The position numbers were made by a program, and so were the translations under genes. From CAUZWH01 sp965247665 (lineage in GTDB: Bacteria; Pseudomonadota; Alphaproteobacteria; SHVV01): a stretch of DNA of 64,000 nucleotides. Positions 45,359-54,554 of the stretch are shown piece by piece. Location: contig CBDFHH010000004.1 in the NCBI GenBank assembly GCA_965247665.1, positions 310,001 to 374,000 of the forward strand, in the 5' to 3' direction. Numbering within the stretch: position 1 is the stretch's first letter; each line of letters begins with the position of its first letter. The notes under the pieces were generated by a model that saw nothing but the letters and a program-made list of their open reading frames with translations, ran no database searches and was not told the DNA's origin.

Positions 45359-48097
45359 TTACGCGGCCTTACCGTGGCAGCGTTTGTACTTTTTTCCCGA
45401 ACCGCAGGGGCACGGCGCGTTGCGCGATATCCGACCCCAGGTTGCCGGATCCGCCGGATCGATTTCCGCGGCGGCCTTGCGCCTCACCGTCGTTGCCGAC
45501 GCTATGGCAGGATCGGCGTCGACAAACTCGTTCTCGCCGGTCGTCGGGTTCTCGTGAATCGCCTGCATGTTGTCCGGGCTCGGTCCGCGCGGCGCCGGGA
45601 TTGCCGGTTCGTGCTCGGACTGAACCTGCAGCTCGATATGAGCCAGGATCATCGTTATCTGCTCGCGTAGACTTGCGAGCATCAACTCGAACATATCGAA
45701 AGCTTCGCGCTTGTATTCGTTGAGCGGATCACGCTGACCATAGGCGCGCAGCCCGATGCCCTGCCGTAGATGATCGAGCGATAGCAGGTGCTCTTTCCAA
45801 ACCTGGTCGAGCACTTGCAGGACCAGGCTCTTTTCGACCATACGCCAGATGTCGACGCCGTAATTGGCTGCCCGTTCGGCCATGCGCCTCTCGACCGCGG
45901 CTTCGATCCGCTCGCGAATTTCCTCGTCGGCGATGCCCTCCTCCTGGCCCCATTCGTTGATCGGCAGATCGAGGCGGAAGATCCGTGCCACCTCCATTTC
46001 AAGCGGGTCGAGTTCCCACTGCTCGGCGTACGCTTTTTCGGGCACGAAACGCGATACCAGAGCGACGACGACCTCTTGGCGCATGTCGGCGCACACCCCC
46101 GATACGTCACTCGCCGACATGATCTCCTTGCGCTGCTCGTAAATCACCTTGCGCTGGTCGTTCATCACGTCGTCGAACTTGAGGAGGTTTTTGCGGATAT
46201 CGAAGTTACGCGCTTCGACCTTTTGCTGAGCCTTTTCGAGTGCTTTGTTGATCCACGAATGAACGATGGCCTCGCCTTCCTGAAGCCCGAGCTTGCGCAG
46301 CATGGTGTCCATGCGTTCGGAGCCGAAGATGCGCATGAGGTCGTCTTCGAGGGAGACGAAGAACTTCGATTCACCCGGGTCGCCCTGGCGGCCTGAGCGT
46401 CCACGCAGCTGATTGTCGATGCGCCGGCTCTCGTGGCGTTCCGTCGCGATCACGTAGAGACCGCCGGCGGCGAGAACCTGCTCCCTCTCCGCGGCCACTT
46501 CGGCCCGGATCTGTTCGATCGTGGCCTCGCGCTTTGCTTCGTCCTCGATGGCCTCGGCTTCCTGACGCACCCGCATCTCGAAGTTCCCGCCGAGCTGGAT
46601 GTCGGTGCCGCGTCCCGCCATGTTGGTGGCGATGGTGACGCCACCAAGCCGGCCGGCTTGGGCGATGATGTAAGCCTCCTGTTCGTGGTAGCGGGCATTG
46701 AGAACGTTGTGGGCAATCTTCTTCTTCTTCAGCAGATCCGACAGTTGTTCGGATTTCTCGATGCTGACCGTGCCGACCAGTAACGGCTGTCCACGGCTGT
46801 GTGCTTCCTCGATCTGCTCGATCACGGCGACGTATTTCTCGGCACCGGTGCGATAAACCTCGTCGTCACCGTCGTCCCGAATCATCGGCATGTTGGTCGG
46901 GATTTCTACGACTTCGAGCTTGTATATCTCGGCGAACTCACCCGCCTCGGTCACCGCCGTACCGGTCATACCGGCGAGTTTGGGGTAGAGGCGGAAATAG
47001 TTTTGGAACGTGATCGAAGCGAGCGTCTGGTTTTCCTGTTGAATGTCGACCCGTTCCTTGGCTTCGAGTGCCTGGTGCAATCCCTCCGAATAGCGCCGGC
47101 CCTCCATCATGCGGCCCGTGAATTCGTCGATAATGACCACCCGCCCATCCTTGACGATGTAGTCGGTGTCGGCCTGGAACAGCTTGTGCGCGCGCAACGC
47201 CTGGTTGACGTAGTGCAGCACGGCGACGTTCTGGATGTCGTAGAGGCTTTCGCCCTTCATCAGATCGGTGTCGGCGAGGAGTTCCTCCATATGCTCGACG
47301 CCGCGGTCGGTGAGGGCCACCGTCCGAGTCTTGTCGTCTTTCTCATAGTCCTCTTCGACCAGCTTCGGGGTAATGCGGTCAAGCGTTTTGTACAGTTCGG
47401 AACTGTCTTCTGCTTGACCCGAGATGATCAGCGGTGTCCGCGCTTCGTCTATTAGAATCGAGTCGACCTCGTCGACAATGGCGAAATTGAACTCACGCTG
47501 CACCATCGCCTCGAGGTCGAACTTCATGTTGTCGCGCAGATAGTCGAAGCCGAACTCGTTGTTCGTGCCGTAGGTGATGTCGCCGCCATAAGCTGCGCGT
47601 CGCTGGTCGTCGTCGAGCCCGTGCACGATGCAGCCGGTCTCGAGGCCGAGCCGCGAATAGACCCGGCCCATCCACTCGGCATCGCGCTGGGCCAGGTAGT
47701 CGTTGACGGTAACGATGTGCACACCGCGGCCTTCAAGGGCATTGAGGTACGCGGGCATGGTTGCGACCAGCGTTTTCCCCTCGCCGGTCTTCATCTCCGC
47801 GATTTTGCCCTCGTGCAGCACCATCGCGCCCATCAATTGGACGTCGAACGGGCGTTCGCCGAGCGCACGCCGGGCCGCTTCGCGCACGGCGGCAAACGCT
47901 TCGACGAGGATATCGTCCAGGGTCTCGCCCTGATCCAAGCGCTGACGAAACCTGTCGGTCGTGGCCCGTAACCCATCGTCAGACAGTGCCTGCATGTCCG
48001 GCTCGAGAGCGTTGATCGCTTCAACCGGCTTGTGCAGCCGCCTAACTTCACGCTCGTTGGTGGTGCCAAACAGCGTCTTGGCGAAGTTGTCAAACAT
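45359..48097 (-). CDS. secA: preprotein translocase ATPase SecA
   Basis: A 912-residue motor of the Sec system. Walker A is MKTGEGKT, the DEAD-like motif is in VDEVDSILIDEARTP, and helicase motif VI lies in GRSGRQGDPGES. The C-terminal zinc-binding tail is CPCGSGKKYKRCHG, which contacts SecB and ribosomes. The ATG at 48097 has GGAGA seven bases upstream and starts MFDNFAKTLFG, the usual beginning. It is divergent from argJ; no peptidyl-prolyl isomerase gene lies between them. Confidence 0.98.
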   Translation of the reverse strand: MFDNFAKTLFGTTNEREVRRLHKPVEAINALEPDMQALSDDGLRATTDRFRQRLDQGETLDDILVEAFAAVREAARRALGERPFDVQLMGAMVLHEGKIAEMKTGEGKTLVATMPAYLNALEGRGVHIVTVNDYLAQRDAEWMGRVYSRLGLETGCIVHGLDDDQRRAAYGGDITYGTNNEFGFDYLRDNMKFDLEAMVQREFNFAIVDEVDSILIDEARTPLIISGQAEDSSELYKTLDRITPKLVEEDYEKDDKTRTVALTDRGVEHMEELLADTDLMKGESLYDIQNVAVLHYVNQALRAHKLFQADTDYIVKDGRVVIIDEFTGRMMEGRRYSEGLHQALEAKERVDIQQENQTLASITFQNYFRLYPKLAGMTGTAVTEAGEFAEIYKLEVVEIPTNMPMIRDDGDDEVYRTGAEKYVAVIEQIEEAHSRGQPLLVGTVSIEKSEQLSDLLKKKKIAHNVLNARYHEQEAYIIAQAGRLGGVTIATNMAGRGTDIQLGGNFEMRVRQEAEAIEDEAKREATIEQIRAEVAAEREQVLAAGGLYVIATERHESRRIDNQLRGRSGRQGDPGESKFFVSLEDDLMRIFGSERMDTMLRKLGLQEGEAIVHSWINKALEKAQQKVEARNFDIRKNLLKFDDVMNDQRKVIYEQRKEIMSASDVSGVCADMRQEVVVALVSRFVPEKAYAEQWELDPLEMEVARIFRLDLPINEWGQEEGIADEEIRERIEAAVERRMAERAANYGVDIWRMVEKSLVLQVLDQVWKEHLLSLDHLRQGIGLRAYGQRDPLNEYKREAFDMFELMLASLREQITMILAHIELQVQSEHEPAIPAPRGPSPDNMQAIHENPTTGENEFVDADPAIASATTVRRKAAAEIDPADPATWGRISRNAPCPCGSGKKYKRCHGKAA

Positions 48098-48255
48098 CGA
48101 CGATCTCCGGATCGCACGGGCGCGGTCGCCCGCTCGGCGTTTTCGAGAGATAAGGTTCGCGGGGATTGCTGTCAATGAAACCTCCCGTGATCCTGTTCGC
48201 CGTGCGGCGCCGGTTGTAGTATCCGACAACCACCGAACAGCCGCCGACTTTCTTG

Positions 48256-49491
48256 ATGGCCAAGACCGCCCGCTCCCCGCTCGCGCCCAAGTCTTTCCCC
48301 CGGCTCCCGGCCATCGACGGCGTGCGAATATCCAGTCTTGCCGCCGGCCTCCGCTACAGCGAGCGGCGCGATCTGTTTATCGCCGAAACCGCGCCGCGTA
48401 CGGCGGTCGCCGGCGTCTTTACCACGTCGAAAACCGCCTCCGCGCCGGTCGAATGGTCGCGTCGCGCCGCGCTCGGCGGCGCAGGCCGTTGCCTGGTGGT
48501 AAACGCCGGCAACGCCAACGCCTTTACCGGGCAGGCCGGCCACGAGGCGGTGGCCGCAACGGCGCGCTGCCTCGCTGGGCTCAGCGGATGCGCCGTACGC
48601 CAGGTTCTGGTGGCTTCGACCGGCGTCATCGGCCAACCCCTCCCGATCGAACAGATTCTCGCCGCTCTTCCGATCGCATATCGGCGGCTCAAGCCGACCG
48701 GGTGGCGCCACGCGGCGGAGGCGATTTGCACCACCGACACCTTTGCCAAAGGGGCGGTTCGCGAAGCCAAGGTCGGCCGTGCCCCGGTGCGCCTGGTCGG
48801 CATCGCCAAGGGATCGGGCATGATCGCTCCGGACATGGCGACGATGTTGGCGTTTCTCTTCACCGACGCTGCGATTGCCGCACCCGTATTGCGACGGCTG
48901 CTACGCCAAGTCAACGCGCAGACTTTCAACGCGATTACGGTGGATAGCGATACATCGACCAGCGATACGGTTCTGTTGTTCGCAACCGGCCGGGCGAGAC
49001 ACCGCGCTATCGTCTCATCCGGCGATCCTCGTCTCGCGGGCTTTCGCGATGCATTGACCGACCTCATGCGCGATCTGGCGCAACAGATCGTTCGTGACGG
49101 CGAGGGCGCGAGCAAATTCGTTGAGATCAAGGTGACCGGCGCCGAAAGCGAGATGGCGGCGCGACGGATCGCGATGGCAATTGCCAACTCGCCACTGGTC
49201 AAGACGGCGATTGCCGGCGAGGACCCCAATTGGGGCCGCATCGTCATGGCGGTCGGCAAGGCCGGCGAAGCCGCCGACCGCGACCGGCTGGCGATCGATT
49301 TTGGCAGGATCGCCGTGGCGCGCGAGGGCGTGCAGGCGGCCGACTATGTCGAAGAACGAGTGGCACGCTACATGAGGCGGCGCAAGATCGAGATCACCGT
49401 CGATGTCGGGATTGGACATGGAAGGTTTACCGCCTGGACCTGCGATCTCACCCGTGGCTACATCTCGATCAACGCCGACTACCGCTCATGA
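48256..49491 (+). CDS. argJ: bifunctional ornithine acetyltransferase / N-acetylglutamate synthase
   Basis: A 411-residue enzyme that recycles the acetyl group in arginine synthesis. It is made as a precursor cut at the conserved site KGSGMIAPDMATMLAF, between Ala and the nucleophile Thr (Asp replaces the more usual Asn two residues earlier). The C-terminus ends SINADYRS as in the family. The ATG at 48256 is used; a TTG directly before it is possible. Its stop overlaps the ATG of a decayed GNAT gene (ATGA). Confidence 0.96.
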   Translation: MAKTARSPLAPKSFPRLPAIDGVRISSLAAGLRYSERRDLFIAETAPRTAVAGVFTTSKTASAPVEWSRRAALGGAGRCLVVNAGNANAFTGQAGHEAVAATARCLAGLSGCAVRQVLVASTGVIGQPLPIEQILAALPIAYRRLKPTGWRHAAEAICTTDTFAKGAVREAKVGRAPVRLVGIAKGSGMIAPDMATMLAFLFTDAAIAAPVLRRLLRQVNAQTFNAITVDSDTSTSDTVLLFATGRARHRAIVSSGDPRLAGFRDALTDLMRDLAQQIVRDGEGASKFVEIKVTGAESEMAARRIAMAIANSPLVKTAIAGEDPNWGRIVMAVGKAGEAADRDRLAIDFGRIAVAREGVQAADYVEERVARYMRRRKIEITVDVGIGHGRFTAWTCDLTRGYISINADYRS

Positions 49492-49856
49492 GCGCTGCGC
49501 TCACCGCAGGCAAATCGGTGATCGAGACGGAAGATTTCATTCTGAACGGGTGTACATCATCGTCCGGGCCGGCGACAAACCGCGGTCGGCGCGATTGGTT
49601 TCCGGTCCGACGAGGATGGAACACGCGCGACGCTCGGCTATTGGGTTGGCGAGCTCCATTGGGGGCGTGGCGATGCGACCGAAGCCGCGACCATGTGTTC
49701 TGGCAATTTGGGATCGAACGGATCGTTGTCCCAACCCCTCGCGCCAACCGCGATTTGCAACGGGTGCGCGAAAAGGTCGGTTTCGAGAGGATCGGCGACG
49801 AGAGGTCAACCGGCCTCATCGCGGTGATCACCGCGGCGTCGAACGCTATGCCATGA
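49488..49856 (+). pseudogene. GNAT acetyltransferase with scrambled middle
   Basis: The ATG overlaps the argJ stop. The first 19 codons (SAALTAGKSVIETEDFIL) and the last 45 (FWQFGIERIVVPTPRAN, EKVGFERIGD) are in one frame and look like a RimJ-type acetyltransferase. The middle part reads family-like only in another frame: LGYWVGELHWGRGDATEAA, the acetyl-CoA-binding loop. So two compensating indels have put the cofactor loop out of frame while keeping the frame open. At 122 codons it is also about 50 short. Confidence 0.7.
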
Positions 49857-49878
49857 CCCCGCCGCCGCCAGCCGGGGA

Positions 49879-50280
49879 ATGACCGAAATCGTTCTGGTTG
49901 CGGCCCTGGCACTGGTCGATCCCGACGGGCGCGTACTCTTGGCCCAGCGACCGCCGGGGAAGTCGATGACCGGCTTGTGGGAGTTTCCGGGCGGTAAAGT
50001 CGAGCCGAACGAAACCCCCGAATGCACGATCATCCGCGAGGCCGGCGAAGAGCTCGGTGTCGATATCGATCAAAGTTGCCTGGCGCCGCTCACCTTTGCT
50101 TCGCACGCCTACCCGGACTTTCACCTGCTGATGCCGCTCTATGTCTGCCGCATCTGGAGCGGCGTTGCGCGCAGCATGGAGGGACAGGCTTTGAAATGGG
50201 TGCGCCCGACCGAGATGGACGCCGATACCATGCCGCCGGCGGACGTGCCCCTGATCGCCCACCTGCGGGATCTGTTGTAG
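49879..50280 (+). CDS. mutT: 8-oxo-dGTP diphosphatase MutT-like Nudix hydrolase
   Basis: A 133-residue Nudix protein. The Nudix box is GGKVEPNETPE followed by REAGEELGVD, with catalytic glutamates present. The fold starts LVAALALVDPDGRVLLAQRP as in MutT, and the TGLWEFPGG segment before the box matches nucleotide-pool sanitising members. It ends 26 bases from a convergent methyltransferase. Removal of oxidised dGTP is the likely role. Confidence 0.93.
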   Translation: MTEIVLVAALALVDPDGRVLLAQRPPGKSMTGLWEFPGGKVEPNETPECTIIREAGEELGVDIDQSCLAPLTFASHAYPDFHLLMPLYVCRIWSGVARSMEGQALKWVRPTEMDADTMPPADVPLIAHLRDLL

Positions 50281-50306
50281 GGGAGTCGATTAAGCGCGTT
50301 CAGGCT

Positions 50307-51242
50307 TCAAGCGAGGGTATCGGGCCCGGTCTTCTCTCCCGACGAGAGCTCTTCGGTTCCTAGTGCGTCCGCCAGCCGCGCCACGGCGCTCCCGCGGCGC
50401 AGGGGTTGTTGTTGATTTTCCGCCGGGCTCCAACCGGTCAAAAAAGCGATCTGGAACGTCGCCCGCACCCGTCCGTCGGTTTGGCCGTAGCGTTGCGCGT
50501 AGAGATCGGCAGCGTTACGAAACATGCCGCGGCGGGCAAACGCGCGGTTTCGCGTTTTCAGCGCGTTGACTTCGCCCATCGCCCTTAAATCCCGCATGAG
50601 CGCGAACGCATCGGTGTAGGTGAGCGTAAGCGTATCGATGTCGACCACCGGCAGCGAGAACCCCGCGCGCTGCAAGAGCGCGCTCGCTTCGGCGGTATTG
50701 ACGAAGGGTGATATGCGTGGACTGGCGCCGCCGCGCTCGGCGATCTCGGCTTCGATCAACACTTCCCGCAATTCCTGCAAAGTGTCGCCGGCGAACATCG
50801 CCGCGAGGAACATCCCGTCGGGCTTGAGCGCTTGGCGGAGCTGGACCAGCGCTCCCGGAAGATCATTGATCCAGTGGAGGGTAAGCGAACTGGTGATCAA
50901 ATCGAGGCGCCCGGCGGCAAGGGGCGGCAGTTCTTCGTCGGCGACGACGGCCGCGGCCGGGTTCCCGCGGCGCACATACGCCAACGCGGATAGCGAGCTG
51001 TCGCAGACGATTAGCTGCTCGACGCGGTCGGCGGCGGCAACCGCCGCAGCACATTCACCGCCACGGGCGCCGAGGTCGAGCGCGAGTGGAAAGCGGCGCT
51101 GCACGTCCAGCAGGCGATCAGCGAGACGCGCCGCAACTTCCGCGAACAGCGGGTTGTCGCGATTGCCGATCGCCCGCTCGCGGTGGTGCCGCACGGCTCG
51201 GCGGTCGAACACCAGGGCTCCTTCGGCCAGGTAGTCAACCAT
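50307..51242 (-). CDS. class I SAM-dependent methyltransferase (BioC / NDUFAF5-like)
   Basis: A 311-residue protein. The SAM-binding strand is LALDLGARGGE, followed by ELPPLAAGRLDLITSSLTLHWINDL, the BioC/NDUFAF5-type segment, and a C-terminal half with TLTLTYTDAFALMRDLRAMGE. NDUFAF5 relatives hydroxylate an arginine in a complex I subunit; BioC methylates malonyl-ACP. Gene context without other biotin genes slightly favours the former. The start at 51242 gives MVDYLAEGALVFDRRAV; no ribosome site decides it. Confidence 0.88.
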   Translation of the reverse strand: MVDYLAEGALVFDRRAVRHHRERAIGNRDNPLFAEVAARLADRLLDVQRRFPLALDLGARGGECAAAVAAADRVEQLIVCDSSLSALAYVRRGNPAAAVVADEELPPLAAGRLDLITSSLTLHWINDLPGALVQLRQALKPDGMFLAAMFAGDTLQELREVLIEAEIAERGGASPRISPFVNTAEASALLQRAGFSLPVVDIDTLTLTYTDAFALMRDLRAMGEVNALKTRNRAFARRGMFRNAADLYAQRYGQTDGRVRATFQIAFLTGWSPAENQQQPLRRGSAVARLADALGTEELSSGEKTGPDTLA

Positions 51243-51636
51243 GGCTCGGCGGCGCGCTGCCGCAACCAAATGCAGAACGATAGATCACATCACGCCTGCC
51301 GATTCGCGAGCTGCAGAAAATCTACCAACATCTCGAAGTATATGCCTGCACCCGGAGCGCCGGTATTCGGCCTGGGTGCTCGGCTTGCAGTGGGCGGAGA
51401 CGTATTCCTCAAGCAAGCGTCGTCAAGACCCGCTATCACGGCCGGGCCGTGAAGGTGACCATCGGTCCGCATGGATCGAGGAGGATCTCCTCGTCCTGGC
51501 GCCTGCAATTCCGTAACACGGAGGCGGCAAAGCTCGGAGGTTTCGGCGAGTTTAGCGAAAGCGTCATTCTGCCCGAAGTTAGACTTGTTGCTCGGCGACT
51601 TCATCGAGGATGTCAATGTATTCCGCTCGATCAATT
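51243..51636. other. gene-free stretch at the edge of an inserted island
   Basis: These 394 bases lie between the methyltransferase start and the PIN-like gene. Open frames here have no recognisable product. A short plus-strand reading near 51425 (RYHGRAVKVTIGPHG) faintly resembles the DUF4102 region of phage-type integrases, too little to name a gene. The native methyltransferase promoter should be in the left part. Confidence 0.35.
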
Positions 51637-52542
51637 TCAGCGCGTCGGGGAATTGCCACCCGATTGAGGAAAATCGGACACGTCCCGGTCAGTGACGATC
51701 GCGCCGAACTGACCATTGTTAAGGGCCGCCTGCAAAATGCGATCAACTTCCTTTAGAGAGAAATAGCTATATGTTTCTAGACTTGCAATTATTCCGTGAG
51801 TCTCCGAGAAGCTGCGAGCATCTGCTAGATTGTCAATAAGGGCTTCTTTGTCTTTATCAAAAGAAAATGCGACGCCATCGAAATGTTCGCTCATAAATTT
51901 AGGTAATTCCCTGTATACGTGTAATGTAGAATTCTTTTTCTCGTGCCACTCTTGTTCCAAGAATGGACTAACGCTTTCTTTATAAAGTTGTGAAAAGAAG
52001 TCACCGTCTTCGCTAATGATGTGAAGATCTTCGCCACAAGGCACTTTGTCGAGCAATATGATCCAGTTGATCGCGTCCCCTATCGAATTATTCTTGCCCG
52101 GCGGATTTCCGATATCCATGCGCCTGCGGGCGATCTGATAGATTTCATCCGTTGTTTCGATGATCTTTGAATTGTCGAAAATTTTCCTTATCAATTCGTC
52201 GGCCGTCAGTTTGTATGCGGCGATGTCGTTATCGGCTTTGGATAAGATCGTTTTTACCTTATCTTTCAACTCGCTTGAAAGTTCTGTTATCTCAGAGAAT
52301 TCACCATAAGCCTTCATAAAGGACGGCAACTGTGCGGTGAACTTCGTATCCTTGAAACGCTTTAGAGCGTCCTTGATTTTTACCTCACGATTGCGGCGGA
52401 ACTCATCTCTTACCTGTTCCGTTAAGTGAACGGTGGCAGCGCCGTGCTCGTGGGACGCGAAGACATCGTTTAGAGCGCCCAATGCATCACTCGAGAAGTG
52501 GAAGAAATTAAGCAGGATATTGGTGTCGATAAATACTTGCAT
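51637..52542 (-). CDS. PIN-like domain protein, horizontally acquired
   Basis: A 301-residue protein starting MQVFIDTNILLNFFHF, the first acidic motif of PIN nucleases. Further candidates for the acidic site are GDAINWIILL (near residue 160) and SEDGDFFS (near 182). The helical insertions resemble the DUF4935 PIN-like group, whose members are RNase-like and often carried in defence or mobile regions. Its bases are far richer in A and T than those of any neighbour, a sign of transfer. No ribosome site lies before the ATG, and a truncated IS110 end lies 50 bases upstream, so expression is doubtful. Confidence 0.7.
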   Translation of the reverse strand: MQVFIDTNILLNFFHFSSDALGALNDVFASHEHGAATVHLTEQVRDEFRRNREVKIKDALKRFKDTKFTAQLPSFMKAYGEFSEITELSSELKDKVKTILSKADNDIAAYKLTADELIRKIFDNSKIIETTDEIYQIARRRMDIGNPPGKNNSIGDAINWIILLDKVPCGEDLHIISEDGDFFSQLYKESVSPFLEQEWHEKKNSTLHVYRELPKFMSEHFDGVAFSFDKDKEALIDNLADARSFSETHGIIASLETYSYFSLKEVDRILQAALNNGQFGAIVTDRDVSDFPQSGGNSPTR

Positions 52543-52589
52543 CGCAATCAGCTAATCGTATGAACCTTGTGCGCCTCAATCGGCGTGAC

Positions 52590-52772
52590 CTAGTTGCGGC
52601 AGTTGATCGTCGGGCACGCGATCCTCTTGTGGCAGCGCGGAAGACCGCGCAAAAAGTCCAGCACGGCCGATCGGCGAAGCTTCTTACGAAAGACAACCGC
52701 GCCCTTCGCATCAACACCGTGAAGCTGGAACACCGACTTGGCCAGATCGATCCCGATGGTTGTAACATTCAT
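52590..52772 (-). mobile_element. IS110-family transposase, 5' fragment
   Basis: From the ATG at 52772 (ribosome site GGAAGGAG) the reading is NVTTIGIDLAKSVFQLHGVD, the start of the IS110 DEDD-type transposase with its first acidic residue, then LRRSAVLDFLRGLPRC. The family sequence breaks off after about 50 codons and stops at 52590. About 290 codons are missing. The untranslated leader up to about 52860 also looks IS110-like, so the 5' end of the element is retained. Confidence 0.85.
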
Positions 52773-52901
52773 GGCGGACGGCTCCTTCCATAGTTTGGTT
52801 CCTAACAGCACCAACGTGGAACATCACGATGCCAGAGATCGGGGCCGTCTACACCATCAGACTAACTGGATTGGACCTGTAAGAACTACAATCAAAGGCC
52901 C

Positions 52902-53312
52902 TCAGGCTACGAGTTGACGCCACTCGGCCAGGGCGGCGGCTCGGCCCTGTTTGAAAATATGGCGGCGGTTGAGATGGCGCCGGTGGTTGAAGTGGTTGGG
53001 GATCGAGGCGTGGACGGCGGCAAATTTCTGTAAGGTTTTGACGTCCCTGAATTTGACCATCGTCCATTCCCGTCGCCGGAACGGCTGGTGCGAGTTTTCG
53101 GCCCGGTTGTCGAGCCAACCTCAGGTCTCTTGGCGAATCTCGTTGCCGATCACCTGCACCGCCGCTCGGTATGACCGAAGCCTGTCCGTGACGATCGAAG
53201 CCGGCCGGCCATTGCGTTTCAACGCGCGCTTGAGAACCGTCAGCGCTGCCCTGCGGTCCCGACATTTCGTCGCAAAACCTCAAGCACCTCGCCTTCATGG
53301 TCGACCGCGCGC
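52902..53312 (-). mobile_element. IS6-family transposase, 3' fragment with stop and frameshift
   Basis: Read leftwards from about 53312: RAVDHEGEVLEV, a one-base shift, FATKCRDRRAALTVLKRALK, TDRLRSYRAAV, then a TGA at 53121-53123, then GWLDNRAENSHQPFRRRE and KFRDVKTLQKFAAVHASIPN to a TGA at 52902. These are the second and third catalytic regions of IS6/IS26-like transposases (the RAENSHQP segment is diagnostic). The first half is missing. No terminal inverted repeats were identified. Confidence 0.85.
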
Positions 53313-53422
53313 CCCTACGCCAACGGTCAAGTACTGTAAAAGCGCGTTTCGGTCTATCACACCACCTCACCCGTCCTCGTGTCGGGTTTGACCCAGCCGG
53401 TAACCGCCGGTTGAATCGAACG

Positions 53423-54250
53423 ATGATGACGATCGAACGGCATAGCGGGACGCGCGGGCAATGGTCGTTGAACCGTTGGTTGGGGCGAGCGGGTGAGATT
53501 GCGCTCGACCTTCTGATGCCGCCCCAATGCCTGAATTGTAGTGCCTCCATCGAGCGTCACGGCGGGGTGTGCGCGCCCTGCTGGTCCAATCTGAGTTTCA
53601 TTGCCGGATCGCTCTGCGCGACCTGCGGTACGCCGTTCGAGTTGGCGACCGGCGACGACGCCGTCTGCGGCGCATGCATCCGTGACCACCCGGTATTCGA
53701 CCGCGCCCGCGCCGCCTTGCGCTATGACGCCGCCGCGCGGCGGCTTGTCCTTGCCTTCAAGCGCGCCGATCGCACCGAGATCGCGCCATTGCTCGCGCGG
53801 TGGATGCGCGCGGCCGGGGCAGACATGCTCGCGGATGCGCATTGGCTGGTTCCCGTGCCGCTGCATCGCGGGCGCCTGTTCTGGCGCCGCTTCAACCAAG
53901 CCGCGCTGCTTGCGATCGCGCTCGGCAAGCAAAGCGGCGTACCGGTTCTGCATCGGGGCTTGATGCGTACCCGACCCACGCCCTCACAGGCGGGTCTGTC
54001 GCGCGAGTCCAGGCACCGCAATGTCAGCGGTGCGTTCGCCGTCGGCAAAGGTGCGGCAAATATGATATCGGGAGCGCGTATCGTTGTGGTGGACGATGTG
54101 ATGACAACCGGCGCAACGGTGTCGGCGTGTGCACGCCGGCTGCGCGATGCAGGGGCGATGCGGGTCGAGGTTTTGACCGCGGCGAGAGTGGTGAGAGATG
54201 GTGGAGAAGCTAAGTTTGATTCGAATGGCGACGCGCCTTTTCGGACATGA
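53423..54250 (+). CDS. comF: ComF-family phosphoribosyltransferase-like protein
   Basis: A 275-residue protein. An N-terminal zinc-binding part has two CxxC-type pairs (CLNC ... CAPC, then CATC ... CGAC), followed by a type I phosphoribosyltransferase domain with the PRPP loop RIVVVDDVMTTGATVSACA near residue 225. ComF takes part in DNA uptake in naturally competent bacteria; in others its role is unclear. No ribosome site precedes the ATG at 53423, and the IS6 remnant ends about 110 bases upstream, so the native leader may be altered. Confidence 0.92.
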   Translation: MMTIERHSGTRGQWSLNRWLGRAGEIALDLLMPPQCLNCSASIERHGGVCAPCWSNLSFIAGSLCATCGTPFELATGDDAVCGACIRDHPVFDRARAALRYDAAARRLVLAFKRADRTEIAPLLARWMRAAGADMLADAHWLVPVPLHRGRLFWRRFNQAALLAIALGKQSGVPVLHRGLMRTRPTPSQAGLSRESRHRNVSGAFAVGKGAANMISGARIVVVDDVMTTGATVSACARRLRDAGAMRVEVLTAARVVRDGGEAKFDSNGDAPFRT

Positions 54251-54554
54251 CGAAAGCGCGGGCGACGATATCCTTCCCGAGACAAAACCGGCAGCTGCGG
54301 TCACGATCTACACGACGATGTTCTGTCCCTACTGCATGCGCGCCAAGAAACTGCTCAGGCGCAAGGGCGTCGCGTTCGAGGAAATTGCTGTCGATGGGGA
54401 CGTTGCCAAACGCACCGAGATGGTCGTGCGCTCCAACGGCGGGCGCACGGTGCCGCAGATCTTCATCAACGGCCGCCACATCGGCGGCTCGGATGAACTC
54501 GCCGATCTGGAACGCGCCGGCACGCTCGATTCCCTGTTGGCGGTGGCGCCATGA
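54198..54554 (+). CDS. grxC: glutaredoxin 3 (GrxC type)
   Basis: A dithiol glutaredoxin: VTIYTTMFCPYCMRAKKLL contains the CPYC active site, followed by TVPQIFINGRHIGGSDEL, the glutathione-binding cis-proline and GG motifs. The core is about 85 residues and ends normally. The reading from 54198 adds about 33 residues before the core and overlaps comF by 53 bases; an ATG at 54225 is another option. Its stop overlaps the next ATG. Confidence 0.93.
   Translation: MVEKLSLIRMATRLFGHDESAGDDILPETKPAAAVTIYTTMFCPYCMRAKKLLRRKGVAFEEIAVDGDVAKRTEMVVRSNGGRTVPQIFINGRHIGGSDELADLERAGTLDSLLAVAP

Noticed and set aside
51290..51634. 114-codon minus-strand open frame beside the PIN-like gene
   Set aside because: Composition is random-looking, and no start signal or homology could be seen.
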